A stretch of DNA of 64,000 nt. Source: Cheiracanthium punctorium. Lineage: Eukaryota > Arthropoda > Arachnida > Araneae > Cheiracanthiidae. The translations under genes were made by a program, and so were the position numbers. The stretch spans positions 47,791-111,790 of the forward strand of contig JAWZYV010013180.1 in the NCBI GenBank assembly GCA_038373885.1. Direction: 5' to 3'. Below, one piece after another: positions 11,904 through 21,930 of the stretch. Under the pieces are notes generated by a model, which was not told the DNA's origin, did not search any database, and was given only the letters and a program-made list of their open reading frames with translations. How positions within the stretch are numbered: the stretch's first letter is position 1; each line of letters starts with the position of its first letter.

Positions 11904-11955
11904 TGGCGACAGTCGCTGGGGCTTCGCAACCGCTAAGCTCCAGCGACTGTCGCCA
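11904..11955. repeat. Perfect 16-bp inverted repeat (hairpin)
   Basis: TGGCGACAGTCGCTGG at 11904-11919 pairs exactly with its inverse at 11940-11955 across a 20-base loop. The arms are GC-rich in an AT-rich setting, so chance is unlikely. It may be a short fold-back element or the fused ends of a deleted transposon. Confidence 0.7.
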
Positions 11956-12268
11956 TGTTTACATGGGGTGCGCACCGGCTTCTATGAATTTACCAGAAAT
12001 ATTTTAAAATACAAACATCAGTCAAAGCAGACATGAGAAACTATTCCCCCCAAAAAATATATTACAATATTAAAATATGTGAAATGATATCTAACTGTGC
12101 AACAAAAAATGTTTTTATTAATCTTTTTCAATTTTAAATTTCTAGCATATTTCTAGATAAACAATGAGTAAAACATAATGAGCATTCATTTAAGTATATC
12201 TAGTTTTTAGAGCAACTTTAGATGCATTATTTCAAATCAAATGCTTTCAGGTTGTTGAGCCTGATGAG

Positions 12269-13312
12269 TAGGGTTGCCAACCGTCTCATATGAGCGAGAC
12301 GTCCTGTTTCTAGGGCTATAGAGGGCACGTCCCACAAAAGGTGTGCAGAGGATGCCAAATGTCCCGTTTTTGGTCTATTTTTTGAATACAATAAGTAATT
12401 TAATGATTTGATAAATTATAATGATCGCAGAAGACTTTAAAAATAAAGTTTCTTTCCTAAAGAAAGAAAAGATCTCGGCAGAAGTGATTGTATAGTTTCT
12501 TTTCTAAACAAGTAATATTATGATTTCAGTAAAAGTAGTTTAATATATCTTTCTTCCAAATAAATAATAGTTATAATCGTAGTAGAAAATGTGATTTAAG
12601 ACTTCAAGTTTCACTTATAAAATTATGTTATCAATATGTACTTATGGGTTGTTTAAATTATATTTAAAAAGCCAAAGTAAAAAGACATTGTTTTTGTTAA
12701 TGAAAGAAAATAAAAGGTTTAATTTAATTCCAAATGATAGTACTATTATTTGTTTTGATTACAAAGAGAGTTGGAAGACTAATAAATAATGTTCATTTGG
12801 TACTTATGTATTATACCGGTGGTCCGCCAAGACGAGCGAATTTTTGAGAAGATAAATGCCAGGCACGTGAAATTATTAATGGTTTTGAACACGACTGGCA
12901 ACAGTCGTGTTCAAAACCATGCATCAATTCAATGCATCAATTGGCATCAAATGCATCAAATGGTTTCAATGCATCAATTTGGCAACTCATTTGATGAAAA
13001 AATAACTTGGCAGGAATGACCACCGGGATAATACGTAAGTACCGTTCATTTTTTTTGTCATTAGTTTTACCAATTGTTTTATCGGTCAACTATGTTGCAT
13101 GTGTGACTATGCCGAATTAGCAGTAAGCATAATAATGTTGAATAAAACTATTTTAAGTGTAAAAATTAAATCTGATTTTATATGTGTGTCGCTTTCTTGT
13201 AATAAGTAAGCTGGGTCCTGCTTTTTTTTACCATGTCCTGCATTTTAATCGGGAAAGTCCTGCAAATCCAGGTATAAAGATTGGATGAACAATAACTGAT
13301 CTTGCGACCCTA
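12269..13312. mobile_element. Possible hAT-type element containing a younger insertion
   Basis: The left edge reads TAGGGTTGCCAACCGTCTC and the right edge, reverse-complemented, TAGGGTCGCAAGATC. The matching TAGGGT.GC start is hAT-like, but I do not see a target duplication. The 245-bp TIR element at 12799-13043 lies inside. Confidence 0.35.
12799..13043. mobile_element. GGTACTTACG TIR element, copy 1, with exact 8-bp TSD
   Basis: Ends are GGTACTTATGTATTATACCG and the inverse of GGTACTTACGTATTATCCCG, continuing for about 26 bp. The exact 8-bp duplication GTTCATTT flanks it (12791-12798 and 13044-13051). Inside is a perfect fold-back of TTTTGAACACGACTG around a GCAA loop (about 12884-12917) and a short tandem motif GCATCAAT/GCATCAAA. 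No coding capacity. An 8-bp duplication with GG-starting ends fits no hAT consensus I know; P, Merlin or Zisupton are alternatives. Confidence 0.82.
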
Positions 13313-13493
13313 ATGAAGAAAACTACTCAGAAATTGAAACTTTCCCCAAACACTTTAAAATGCCCGAGACCCAAAATAGGAACAAAAAGCCTGAGATTCA
13401 GGCCAAAATCCTCAGATTTGGCACGTCTGGATTTATAATATAAAAAAATGAAGAATAATGATGAATTGCAAAAAATCGAAAAAGCTTAGAGCT

Positions 13494-14035
13494 TAAAGTG
13501 ACCAGATTTCCTGCTTTTGGGTGGACAGTCCCATTTTTTACCTATATGTCCTGCTGTACTCACAGAACCCTAAAATGTCCCGTGTTTCCATTCCTGTCCC
13601 ACCAAAGTCCTGCTTTATGAAAAATAAATAAATGTGGAATAAATTAACATGGAAATGATTGTTATTTACAAAGTTTTTTGTTACTTGTATTTAACACCAG
13701 TTTCTTTTATTGATGAAAATGTTTGTGTTATAATGTATATTAATACACACCTAATCTATGGATGGTGATTCTACAGTTAAAGTTAGAAAAACTACTTTGG
13801 AAAGTTATCCAAAAATTAAGTAGAAAATTATTTAAAAACTAAGTTTATGTAATAGGCCTATTTTATTTGTATATTTGCTATATTTTTCAACTCGTATTTC
13901 TCATAAAAGTAAAAAATCGGATTATTTGAAAAAAAAAAAATCTTGGGGGAGGTGAGGGTTCGGGATAATTTTTTCCCCTCCCGACTCTGGTTTAGAAATG
14001 TCCTGATTTTCAGTTCAGAAAAAATGGTCACTTTA
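13494..14035. mobile_element. hAT-type MITE (TAAAGTGACC ends), 542 bp
   Basis: Left end TAAAGTGACCAGATTTCCTG and right end ATGGTCACTTTA are inverted. They resemble the ends of the element at 10341-11076 (TAACGTGACCATA). Flanking 8-mers TTAGAGCT and CATAAGCT agree only in part, so the target duplication is eroded or absent. Confidence 0.55.
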
Positions 14036-15034
14036 CATAAGCTACATATTATAACAAATCTATACTAGTTACAAAAGAGAATGTTTCAATACAATAATTT
14101 TGCAAACAAAATAAAGTATTAAACTTATAAAACTTATACGAATTACCATGGTTCTTTTCACCGTGGTACAAGTTTGCCATACCTGTGCCTGACAGTAATA
14201 CACCAGTTTCTGTAGAAAAATAAATTAAATTAAAAAATTTTTTTTCATCTTTATGTAACAAAACTACTTAAATTGCATCAATAAAAAAAAAAAAAACGAG
14301 AAGATTTTGCAAGTCCTTCATTCGGCTTGGACAAACAAGTAGCTTTCCTGAAATAAAAAATGTATGTGCATTAATTACATAAAGAATTATCCCGCCAATT
14401 TCTGATAACTTTTGTTTTGTGGCGCGGAAATGGTCCTCTCCGTCTCTGGGATCTTTCCAGGCTTGGGCTATCCAGACGAAACGGAGAACAATAGGAAACC
14501 GCGAATCAGCGGTAGTTGACATTCTCTTCGCCGTGGCGCTGCTGTTATGCCCAGAATCTGAGCGATTTAAAAGGCCAGTCCATACAATTAAAAGGGCATT
14601 AAAACTGTCAAAAATGCTTCACTCTTAATTTTTAAAAAATTTTTTTTAATTAAACAGACTGTATCTTTATGAATAAATATATTAATGTATCTTCATCCAT
14701 GCACATATTGAAAAAAAATTTAAGAAATTGTTAGTTGGCTAATTCTTTTAGGAGTTTCTTCTACATGTAATAAATTACCCAGGTAGCACAAAGATATTGA
14801 CAAATGTCCACCGATATCGGGCAATATTTTGAAAGTCTCTGAATGTCATACATTGAATTTACGACATCTGCCGATATTGGCGGATATTAATTAAAAGTAA
14901 TCCTTTTTAAAAACATTTAAGAGAATTTCTTCAATTATTTTATAACCTTATCATTCAGAAATAACATCCTAATGTTTTTTTTTTTCATTTAATCCAATTT
15001 TTTAGCGATATACTCATTTCAATGTACTATTTTA
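14036..15034. other. Unassigned region with a GC-richer island
   Basis: Bases 14400-14580 are richer in GC than their surroundings and open in frames on both strands, but neither frame shows a known domain and no splice structure is evident. The stretch 14800-14890 contains two related segments, GATATCGG and GATATTGG, that resemble the following minisatellite. Confidence 0.35.
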
Positions 15035-15178
15035 AACATTGGTGAATATCAGGGAATATCGCAGAAATGATATTCTGTTTACAACATTGGTGAATATCAG
15101 GGAATATCGCAGAAATGATATTCTGTTTACAACATTGGTGAATATCAGGGAATATCAAAGAAATGATATTATGTTTAC
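15035..15178. repeat. 48-bp minisatellite, three units
   Basis: Three head-to-tail units start AACATTGGTGAATATC at 15035, 15083 and 15131. Units 1 and 2 are identical; unit 3 differs at a few bases (CAAAG for CGCAG, ATG for CTG). As 48 is a multiple of three, the array is open on both strands, which explains the two overlapping frames there. A fourth AACATT begins at 15179 and diverges at once. Confidence 0.92.
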
Positions 15179-15190
15179 AACATTCAACTC

Positions 15191-15349
15191 GCGCATGCGT
15201 ACTAATCGTTATTCTTGGCGGGCGGGAGGAATTTCCAAACATCAACAACGTGGGAAGTCGGAGGGTCGGAGTCGCCATTGAACATGAACTTATTCAGGAT
15301 ACATTTTGCTGATCGTCATGGCAAAGGATATAGAATTATCTTCTAAAAT
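15191..15349 (+). other. Candidate promoter and first exon of a host gene
   Basis: Right after the minisatellite lies a GC-richer stretch with GCGCATGCG (15191-15199), like the NRF-1 site of TATA-less promoters. An ATG at 15318 (context GTCATGG) opens a short frame, MAKDIELSSK, ending AT before GTAGGT (15350), a good splice donor. This leaves two bases over, matching the phase needed by the exon at 18418-18516, where the frame continues. An upstream ATG at 15284 opens a 20-codon frame instead. The link to the downstream exon is inference from phase and orientation only. Confidence 0.35.
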
Positions 15350-16317
15350 GTAGGTACATCTTTTATGTTATTTAACTGTCATTTACATTGTTTTTTATAT
15401 ATTGATATATGTGTTGTTTGTTTATATGACGATGCAACAAGGAATATGCTGCACATCAAATCAGTATTTTTTTTTCTACAATTGTGTAAATATTTCGTGA
15501 AAGGTGTTTATGTCTGCAATTTCTATGTTTGCGATATTTTGAAGGAGAACGTAAATCTATTTGCCGTTGCGAACATTATGTGAAATATTCTTGTACACGT
15601 TTATTGTGATTGTTATAGTGCACAAAAAATACTGAGTTATTTTTGATATAGTGCACACTAAAAATATAATATCGAAGCTTTGGGGGGGGGGGAGTGATTT
15701 CAGCTTCTTAGAAGCAAAGAAGTTTATCTTCATCGCAGTTTATATCAGAAGTTTTAATTTAGTCTCGGAACATATTTCTATTTTTTTTGGGGGGGGGGCG
15801 AGTGTAGAGCTTTTGAAACGTTTAAAGCTCAACTTCATGTGTTTAAAATTAATGTGAAGAAACACAAAAATTGGCTCAGTACCTGAGCCCAAGAATTATA
15901 TTCAATATTAAGTAGCTAAGAAAATTGGAGGAAATACAAATTATTTTTTTTTTTTGTTCAGTGGTTAGTCTAGTAGTTCGCAGCGTACTTTGAGTTTCAT
16001 TTTGCCTGTGATATACCATCATTTCAGGGTTGGGTTTTTGACTTCAAAAACTGTTTTTCGACATGACAAGCATCAAAAACTGGTTTAAACCCTCAAAAAC
16101 TAATCCATAAAAGAAAGAGAACAATATGCAAACTAATTATGCACTATATTTACATTTTGCATTAAACTAAATGCCTAATTAAAATTAATTATATTAAAAT
16201 ATAACAATTATACTAGCACATAAGTTGTGCTCACTAAGAATAATTAGTTTAATACCATTTATATAACAAATTTATAAATTTAATGTATACAATATTATAT
16301 ATAAAAATTGTATATAT

Positions 16318-16443
16318 CTGTGGCACAGCCAGAAATTTATTGTGTGTGTGATACGGGAGTGAAGAATATACTTCTTGTATGACAAAAAATATTGCTCATT
16401 AGAGGGGCTTGCGACTTCCCTATCCCCCTTGGCTATGCCACTG
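16318..16443. mobile_element. hAT MITE of the CAGGGGCGTAGCCAG family, diverged copy
   Basis: Ends CTGTGGCACAGCCAGAAATT and the inverse of CAGTGGCATAGCCAAGG match the family seen at 20599, 27236 and 47716, with the shared internal segment GTATGACAAAAAAT. Both flanks are AT dinucleotide runs, so the target duplication cannot be judged. It lies within the hAT element at 16025-17190 and is therefore a later insertion. Confidence 0.6.
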
Positions 16444-16656
16444 ATATATGTAATTAATGAATAATATTCTGCAGTTTTTCAAAAATTTCAAACGAAAGTA
16501 TGGGTAAACATTTCCTAGAAGAAACATAAAGTTTATTTTTGGTTTAATCTAAATTGAAAAGGCTTTAAGGAATAGCCAATAGCATAGCAGTTTCACTCAT
16601 TTAGACTAAAGAGATAAATAAAAACATATAAAACATTATTTAATACGGCAGATTAA

Positions 16657-16818
16657 TTAGTTAAAATTTTTTATTTGGGAATACCTTATTACCCCCGTAC
16701 ATGATATATATTTCGGTTACACACATAACCATCTTCATCGAAGATGGTTATGTGTGTAACCGAAATATATATCATGTACGGGGGAATAAGGTATTCCCAA
16801 ATAAAAAATTTTAACTAA
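16657..16818. repeat. 162-bp near-perfect hairpin
   Basis: Two arms of about 78 bases are inverse copies of each other, centred on TTCATCGAA near 16736-16744; I see one single-base indel (an extra A in the left arm after CCTTATT). The spacer is only a few bases. Transcription would yield a long double-stranded hairpin. It may be a fold-back MITE; TTAG/CTAA at the tips leaves room for a TA or TTA target. Confidence 0.88.
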
Positions 16819-17198
16819 AGAGATAAAGTATACTACATTTTAACTATCAGTATACTAAAGTTTTCCATTCAAAATAGAATTAGTAAAAAATTTTGGACTT
16901 GAATGCTATGAGTAAGCACATCCTTACAAAGTACATAATGGTCTTACTTCTTAAAGATAAATAAACCTGATAGATGTAAACAAAATAAGCATTTTTTACT
17001 GATTATAGTGCTTTATTTTTCTAAATATTAATTGATTAATTCATTGCAGATATTAAAGTACAAGCTATTTTGCAATAAAGTAAAACACTTAAAAGTATTG
17101 TTTATTTTTTCCACTCAATATTTGAGGTTTTTGACATGATGGTTTAAACCATGGTTAAAAATGTCATGCGTCAAAAACTAGCCAAGCCTGCATCATTT

Positions 17199-18417
17199 GT
17201 TTCCATCACATAACTTTTCCTACTTTAAAAATCTCAATTTTTTTTCTGCTGGAGCCCAATCATGACCCACAGCAAATTTTAGTTAATGAAATTTGTAACA
17301 CATATCTTGTATCTTGATTATCAAATTTATAATTTTAGAAAGGTTGGTCACGAGATATTTTGATATGGAATGCCATACCTAAGATTTTATTTTGTTGAGG
17401 ACTGTGTATCAAATTATAACGTAAGTTTCGTCTGTAAGCTAAGTAAACAGTCAGATATTCGGGGGGGGGGGCTGGCTTACAGTTGCCTTAACCACCAGCC
17501 TGGCTGGATACGTGCCTTAGTTCGTTATATACTTGGTTTGCTATAAGAGTTCGACTGTATAGGAGAGATGAGAAATGATGATCTATCATATAATGAAATA
17601 TGGTTATTTTTCCCGTGGTTTTCTCCAGTTGTTGTAATGTGAATATTCCTTTAAAGTTCTCGGCCTAAAGACATTCTCCCACCCCCCCCTCCAGGGGTTG
17701 CATTTCAGTTTTTCATTTGGTTGTGCAACTGCACCCCCTATTTGCCACCCCTGATCCCCCCATTACGCAGATAACTTTTGTAGTTTTGCTGTAATTAAAA
17801 GCAGCCTTGTGGACACTATTAACAGAGAATTGCATAATCTAAAATTATTCGAACTCAGTTACAGACAGCGCTCGAAAGTTGCAGTTGTCTGCTTACCCAG
17901 GGCAGTCAGATTTTTAAACGGGCAAGTAAAACAAAGAATTCAGTTGCCCTTAGGGCAACCAAAAAGAAAAGAATTTTCTTTCATGGTAATTATCAAAAAG
18001 AGTAGAAAGAAAGAAACTACTATTGTTTTATCTTCAGTGTGCTCGTTTCCTATTTGTTTACAAGCAGCCGATCACCGTAAAGAGAATTCTGCCATCATAG
18101 TCAAATCAGACGTAGTCAAAAATCCATTTTTCATAGTAACAGCCGCAATTAAAAAAAAAAAAAAATTGTATAGCAAAAGTTGCATGGGCAACAAACTGTA
18201 CTTGGGGGCGACCAAAATAATTTCAGAGATTGCCCGAGGGGCAGCACAAAAAGAAAACAAAACACAAGATTCTACCCTTGGTTACAGACATTGCGGATAA
18301 AAGTTATTTGTAAAAATATTTCATGTTAATGTACGAGCTATTTTGCTTCAATATTGTCATTTCTAAAACTTTTTGTTTTGTCTTCACCCTCTTTTTAATT
18401 AGTTTTTCTTTCTACAG
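17199..18417. other. Unassigned region
   Basis: A 163-codon frame at 17809-18300 is low-complexity (poly-Lys from an A run) and carries repeats of a GGGCAAC-type motif (17920-17960 and 18225-18240), so it is more likely part of a decayed DNA transposon than a gene. C/G runs at 17460 and 17682 also look like element borders. Confidence 0.3.
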
Positions 18418-18516
18418 AAAAAAGAAGTCCTCCCATGTTAAGTGTGTCCTTTGTGACACAGCTAGAGTGAAAGAACCTGAAAGCTAATATCATAGGTTTC
18501 CGAAAGACCCAATAAT
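18418..18516 (+). pseudogene. THAP-domain-like exon with an in-frame stop
   Basis: The exon is bounded by a strong acceptor (TTTTTCTTTCTACAG) and a consensus donor GTAAGTG, both phase 2. It encodes KKKSSHVKCVLCDTARVKEP, then ES, a TAA (18485-18487), and YHRFPKDPIM. The spaced cysteine pair followed by HRFPKDP is the signature of the first half of a THAP zinc finger, the DNA-binding domain of P-element transposase and of host regulators. The pair is C-x2-C. The rest of a THAP domain (Trp, CSxHF) is not visible downstream. Either a decayed host gene or a P-like transposase relic. Neither splicing nor the domain call was tested by alignment. Confidence 0.45.
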
Positions 18517-19229
18517 GTAAGTGTTAATTTTAGTAAGAGTATACCATGTGTTACTCATCTTGTAATGAAGCTATCAACAAATTCTTTATGTATGGTAATG
18601 TACAATGTAGGGATGCACCAAATATTCGGTATACTGGCAGTATACCTATTCGACAGTATACCGTGACGGTTCGGCCAAATACTTAAATATTCGACAACCG
18701 AATAGTAAACAAATTTAAGTATTCCCCAATTAGTAAACAAATGCATATTTTTTATATCAAGAATGAAAGATATAGTATAGTACCATAGTACTAAATTGAT
18801 TCAAGTTGTTACTAATATCACATGTGAATAAGCATTAGAAACCCGTATAAAGTCCTCCTACCAATGCACCCCCATCCTTGGCAGATAGTCCTAACGTAGC
18901 ATTCCACAATCACACAAAAAAACAATATCCCAATGAAATTAGTTTTAATGTAAGAGAAAACACTCAGATGTTAAATTTGAATTTTGTTGCTTTTTCAGAT
19001 TTTCTTAAGTCATGACACATTGTATTAACCTGTGCTATTACTAACTGATTTAAATTTGAAACAGTAACCAGGAAAAAAAAAACTCATAACATTAAGGTAA
19101 TTAACTCCTAAAGTAATCAATATGCTTATTCTTGATGAATGAGAATTCATTTGTGGTGAATAGTCACTGTTATGCCATAAAAGTGTCATTTGTTACTTCG
19201 ATCATGTGATCTGTCTCAACTGTATTTTT
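18517..19229. other. Unassigned AT-rich DNA
   Basis: No gene seen. A pair of inverse segments, GTATACTG and CAGTATAC with ATTCG motifs (18628-18720), suggests a small decayed TIR element. Confidence 0.3.
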
Positions 19230-20245
19230 ACTTTCCGAACATGTACCATGTAAGGAAAGTATTGTAATCATGAAAAAATTCGACTTCGAGATTTTGGTGG
19301 TTTTAGACGTTTTGAGGGCTTCTGAATCCATTTATGCTATTTTTACGAGATGTATGTATGTATGTGTGTGTGTGTGTATGTGTTTGTGTGTATGTGAGTG
19401 AACACGATAGCACCTGAACGGAGCATTCGATTGAGCTCAAATTGGATATATATGTCATAAACTACCGTCGCAAGACCGGTATTGATTTTGGTGTGTATAC
19501 GACTTATAGTTTTTCTACAGGGCTACGACAAAGATTTCTCTTACATTATGGCCTATGGGGGGAAAATTCTTGAAAGTGCGCTAGCGTTTAAACGGCATAT
19601 TCGATTGAGCTCAAATTGGGTATATATGTTATAAACCGCTATCTTAAGACCGATATTAATTTGGATGTGTATAGGACTTATAGTTCTTCTACAGGGCTAT
19701 GACAAAGATTTCTTTTACATTCTGGCCTATGGGGGGAAATTCTTGAAAGTGCGCTAGCGTTTAAACGGTACCTTCGATTAAGCTGACGTTGAGTATATAT
19801 GTTATAAATCACCATCTTAAGACCGGTATTAATAAACCAAACCATTAATAATTTCATATGTCCGGCATTTCTCTTGGCAAAAAAATTGCTCGTCTTGGCG
19901 GACTGCTGGGATAATACGCAAGTACCCTAAAATTTATCACTAACAGTCTGTTATTACTTTTTTTTTTCTCTACCAAGTCTAAGCAAATTTTGGGTGCCAC
20001 TCAGGGGCGTAGCCAAGGGGGGGGTTTAGTTGTGTATAAGAATTATAGTTTTTCTACAAGGCTACAACAAAAATTTCTTTTATATTATGGAATAATGGTA
20101 TATGTTGAGAAATTCTTGAAAGTGTGCAAGCGTTTAAACAGTGCATTCGATTGAGTTTCAATTTGGTATGTATGTTTGAATTATTCATCGATTCAAATTT
20201 ATTTAAATGCTTGGTAATGATCTTAATCCTAAGTGTTCGGAAAGT
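19230..20245 (+). repeat. Minisatellite-bearing dispersed repeat
   Basis: Bounded by the short inverted pair ACTTTCCGAACA (19230-19241) and TGTTCGGAAAGT (20234-20245). The first 180 bases match, in reverse, the sequence split between 25060-25171 and 25935-26012. Inside are 174-base tandem units starting at the ATTCGATTGAGC-like motif at 19425, 19599, 19772 and 20145; the third unit is enlarged by a 195-base foreign block. A TATG/TG microsatellite lies at 19351-19400. Superfamily unknown. Confidence 0.65.
19834..20029 (+). repeat. Ectopic copy of a neighbouring 20.4-kb segment
   Basis: This block interrupts the third minisatellite unit. It matches about 20429-20636 almost base for base, starting in the middle of one MITE (ACCATTAATAATTTCATATG) and ending inside another (CAGGGGCGTAGCCAAGG). 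The downstream copy has a 7-base duplication (CTGTTAT) that this one lacks. Neither border is a transposon end, so this was not transposition; replication template switching or gene conversion is more likely. Confidence 0.75.
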
Positions 20246-20341
20246 CGAGTGGAGTCACTCCAGATTTTTTATATTTAAATTCTAGATTTCCCTAGAAAAA
20301 CAATTTTATGGAAATTTACCTTCCATGGCCAACTTAAAATT

Positions 20342-20516
20342 GGTACTTACGTATTATCCCGGTGGTCATTCCAGCCAAACTATTTTTCCGTCAAATGAGT
20401 TGCCAAACTGTTGCCCCAATCGTATTCAAAACCATTAATAATTTCATATGTCCGGCATTTCTCTTGGCAAAAAAATTGCTCGTCTTGGCGGACTGCCGGA
20501 ATAATACGCAAGTACC
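20342..20516. mobile_element. GGTACTTACG TIR element, copy 2
   Basis: Left end GGTACTTACGTATTATCCCG and right end CGGAATAATACGCAAGTACC are inverted over about 26 bp. Flanking 8-mers TTAAAATT and CTAAAATT agree at seven of eight bases, consistent with an 8-bp duplication. The interior is related to copy 1 (CCATTAATAATTTCATATG, matching AAATTATTAATGG in reverse). Confidence 0.78.
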
Positions 20517-20598
20517 CTAAAATTTATCACTAACAGTCTGTTATCTGTTATTACTTTTTTTTTTCTCTACCAAGTCTAAGCAAATTTTGGGTGCCACT

Positions 20599-20766
20599 CA
20601 GGGGCGTAGCCAAGGGGGGGTTTTAGGGGGGTCATTACCCCCCATGAGAAATTTTTTGCCATACAAAATGTATATTTTTCACTACATTATCACACACACG
20701 TATACATATATATGAGTTGTAGTAGTCGTAACCCCCCCCCCATGAAAATATCTGGCTACGCCCCTG
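20599..20766. mobile_element. hAT MITE, CAGGGGCGTAGCCA family, with exact 8-bp TSD
   Basis: A 168-bp element with ends CAGGGGCGTAGCCAAGG and CTGGCTACGCCCCTG, G/C runs next to both ends, and the exact duplication GTGCCACT at 20591-20598 and 20767-20774. This is the best-preserved member of the family in the window and defines it as hAT. Confidence 0.92.
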
Positions 20767-20774
20767 GTGCCACT

Positions 20775-21226
20775 AATAATACTTAACTCAAACTAAAACC
20801 CAATCTAATTAAGAATTATTGGATCTTGGGATCAAACTTGCTAGTTAGTATTGTTTCATTAATTAATTAAAAAACTAGTATAAAACAGCATATCATACCA
20901 TTTTGATATGTTTTGAAATGAGCAATGTATTTTTTAATTAATAGTTTTTCAAATATCAATGTTTAAAATATTCATCAATTTTATTTATTTTTTACTGTCA
21001 GAGTATATTATTTTAAGAGTAAAAGAGAGTAACAAAACGTCAAATCTGATTCTTCCGCTAATTATTAATTTAAAAATGCAAGATTTCCCGATTTTGATGG
21101 GGAAATTAATAATTTCATTCTGATAATTTAAACCTTTCAGCCAACCATGTGGTTAAAATATTTTAGCTAATTTTATCGTGTAGCAATTACATGTCTGAAA
21201 AGCTTTTTTTTTTCTTTTTTTTGTAG
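20775..21226. other. AT-rich spacer
   Basis: No gene or repeat boundary seen. A long pyrimidine run with AG at its end (21203-21226) reads as a splice acceptor for the following candidate exon. Confidence 0.4.
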
Positions 21227-21306
21227 CTGCTGCTGCTTTGAAGTTTAAGGACAAGGAGGTTTTGGCAAATATGTTTGGTCGAAGTTTAGCTGAAGCACCT
21301 GATTAG
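21227..21306 (+). CDS. Candidate terminal exon of a host gene
   Basis: After the polypyrimidine tract and TAG acceptor, one frame reads AAALKFKDKEVLANMFGRSL then AEAPD and stops with TAG at 21304-21306. The composition is protein-like and unlike the flanking DNA. An AATAAA lies 95 bases after the stop. The exon needs a preceding phase that leaves one base, so it cannot join directly to the THAP-like exon at 18418-18516 (phase 2); at least one unseen exon would be required. I do not recognise the protein. A chance frame is possible, since only 26 codons are involved. Confidence 0.4.
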
Positions 21307-21400
21307 AATAAAAAAAAGATTCGTGTTTCAGATTGTTCTTTAACATTTGATATTGTGGACAATTATACTGAAAACTTATAAAGATAATTTTGTTTTTAAA

Positions 21401-21406
21401 AATAAA
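21401..21406 (+). terminator. AATAAA polyadenylation signal
   Basis: Canonical hexamer 95 bases downstream of the candidate terminal exon's stop codon, a normal 3' UTR distance. In such AT-rich DNA it has modest weight alone. Confidence 0.35.
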
Positions 21407-21772
21407 ATATGAAAATCTGTTTCATGTAATTTTTTGGAAAGAAAACTTAATTTGAAGTGTGTTTATAATTAGGGATATTTATAATATTAAAAATGTACAG
21501 TACTAATTTTTTACCAGAGTTAATCCTTTTCCAGTAAGCTGTTTAAAGTGCATTTTGTTTTGCATGAATTAAAACTTAAATTAGTTTTTAAAATTCACAA
21601 TTGTGCAATTTTAAGCATTACTCAATTTTAATAGCATTTCCAATTTAATGAAAATCTTAAAATATAGCCCAAAAAAGATTTTAATCCATTTATTCCAAAT
21701 CAAAATTTATTTATTTTAATATTTTCTTCTTCTCTTGTTTACAACCAATAATATTTGCTTTTCGATCAAGTT

Positions 21773-21900
21773 ACAGTAGAACCCTGATTATCCAAGGTGG
21801 TCAGAATCAAACATGCCTCGGATAACACTGACAATCATAATCACAATTACAGTTTTAAACATACTGTAGATCATGTCCAGACTTCGAAACGATTACAGTC
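21773..21900. mobile_element. pogo/Tigger-like element end
   Basis: TTACAGTAGAACCCTGATTATCC shows the CAGTAGAACC...ATTATCC terminus typical of pogo/Tigger elements next to a TA target. The sub-terminal GGATAACA repeats it in part. The right end was not found before the RT remnant begins. Confidence 0.45.
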
Positions 21901-21930
21901 AAATGTAATTCCCTATAAGAATGCTATTTC

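Larger units (their letters stand above)
16025..17190. mobile_element. Non-autonomous hAT element, 1166 bp, with 8-bp TSD
   Basis: Left end CAGGGTTGGGTTTTTGAC and right end, reverse-complemented, CAGGCTTGGCTAGTTTTTGAC are imperfect inverted repeats. The sub-terminal motif TCAAAAACT recurs. The exact duplication CATCATTT flanks it at 16017-16024 and 17191-17198. Inside are a smaller hAT MITE and a long hairpin. No transposase frame. Confidence 0.85.

Noticed and set aside
14268..14628. Bidirectional host gene in the GC-richer island
   Set aside because: Frames exist on both strands but none shows a domain or compatible splice sites; composition alone is not enough.
15027..15281. Two overlapping frames on opposite strands, possible repeat protein
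   Set aside because: Both arise from the 48-bp minisatellite, whose unit length is a multiple of three; no evidence of coding.
17809..18300. 163-codon open frame
   Set aside because: It contains a poly-Lys from an A run and repeated GGGCAAC-type motifs of a decayed element; the composition is not protein-like.
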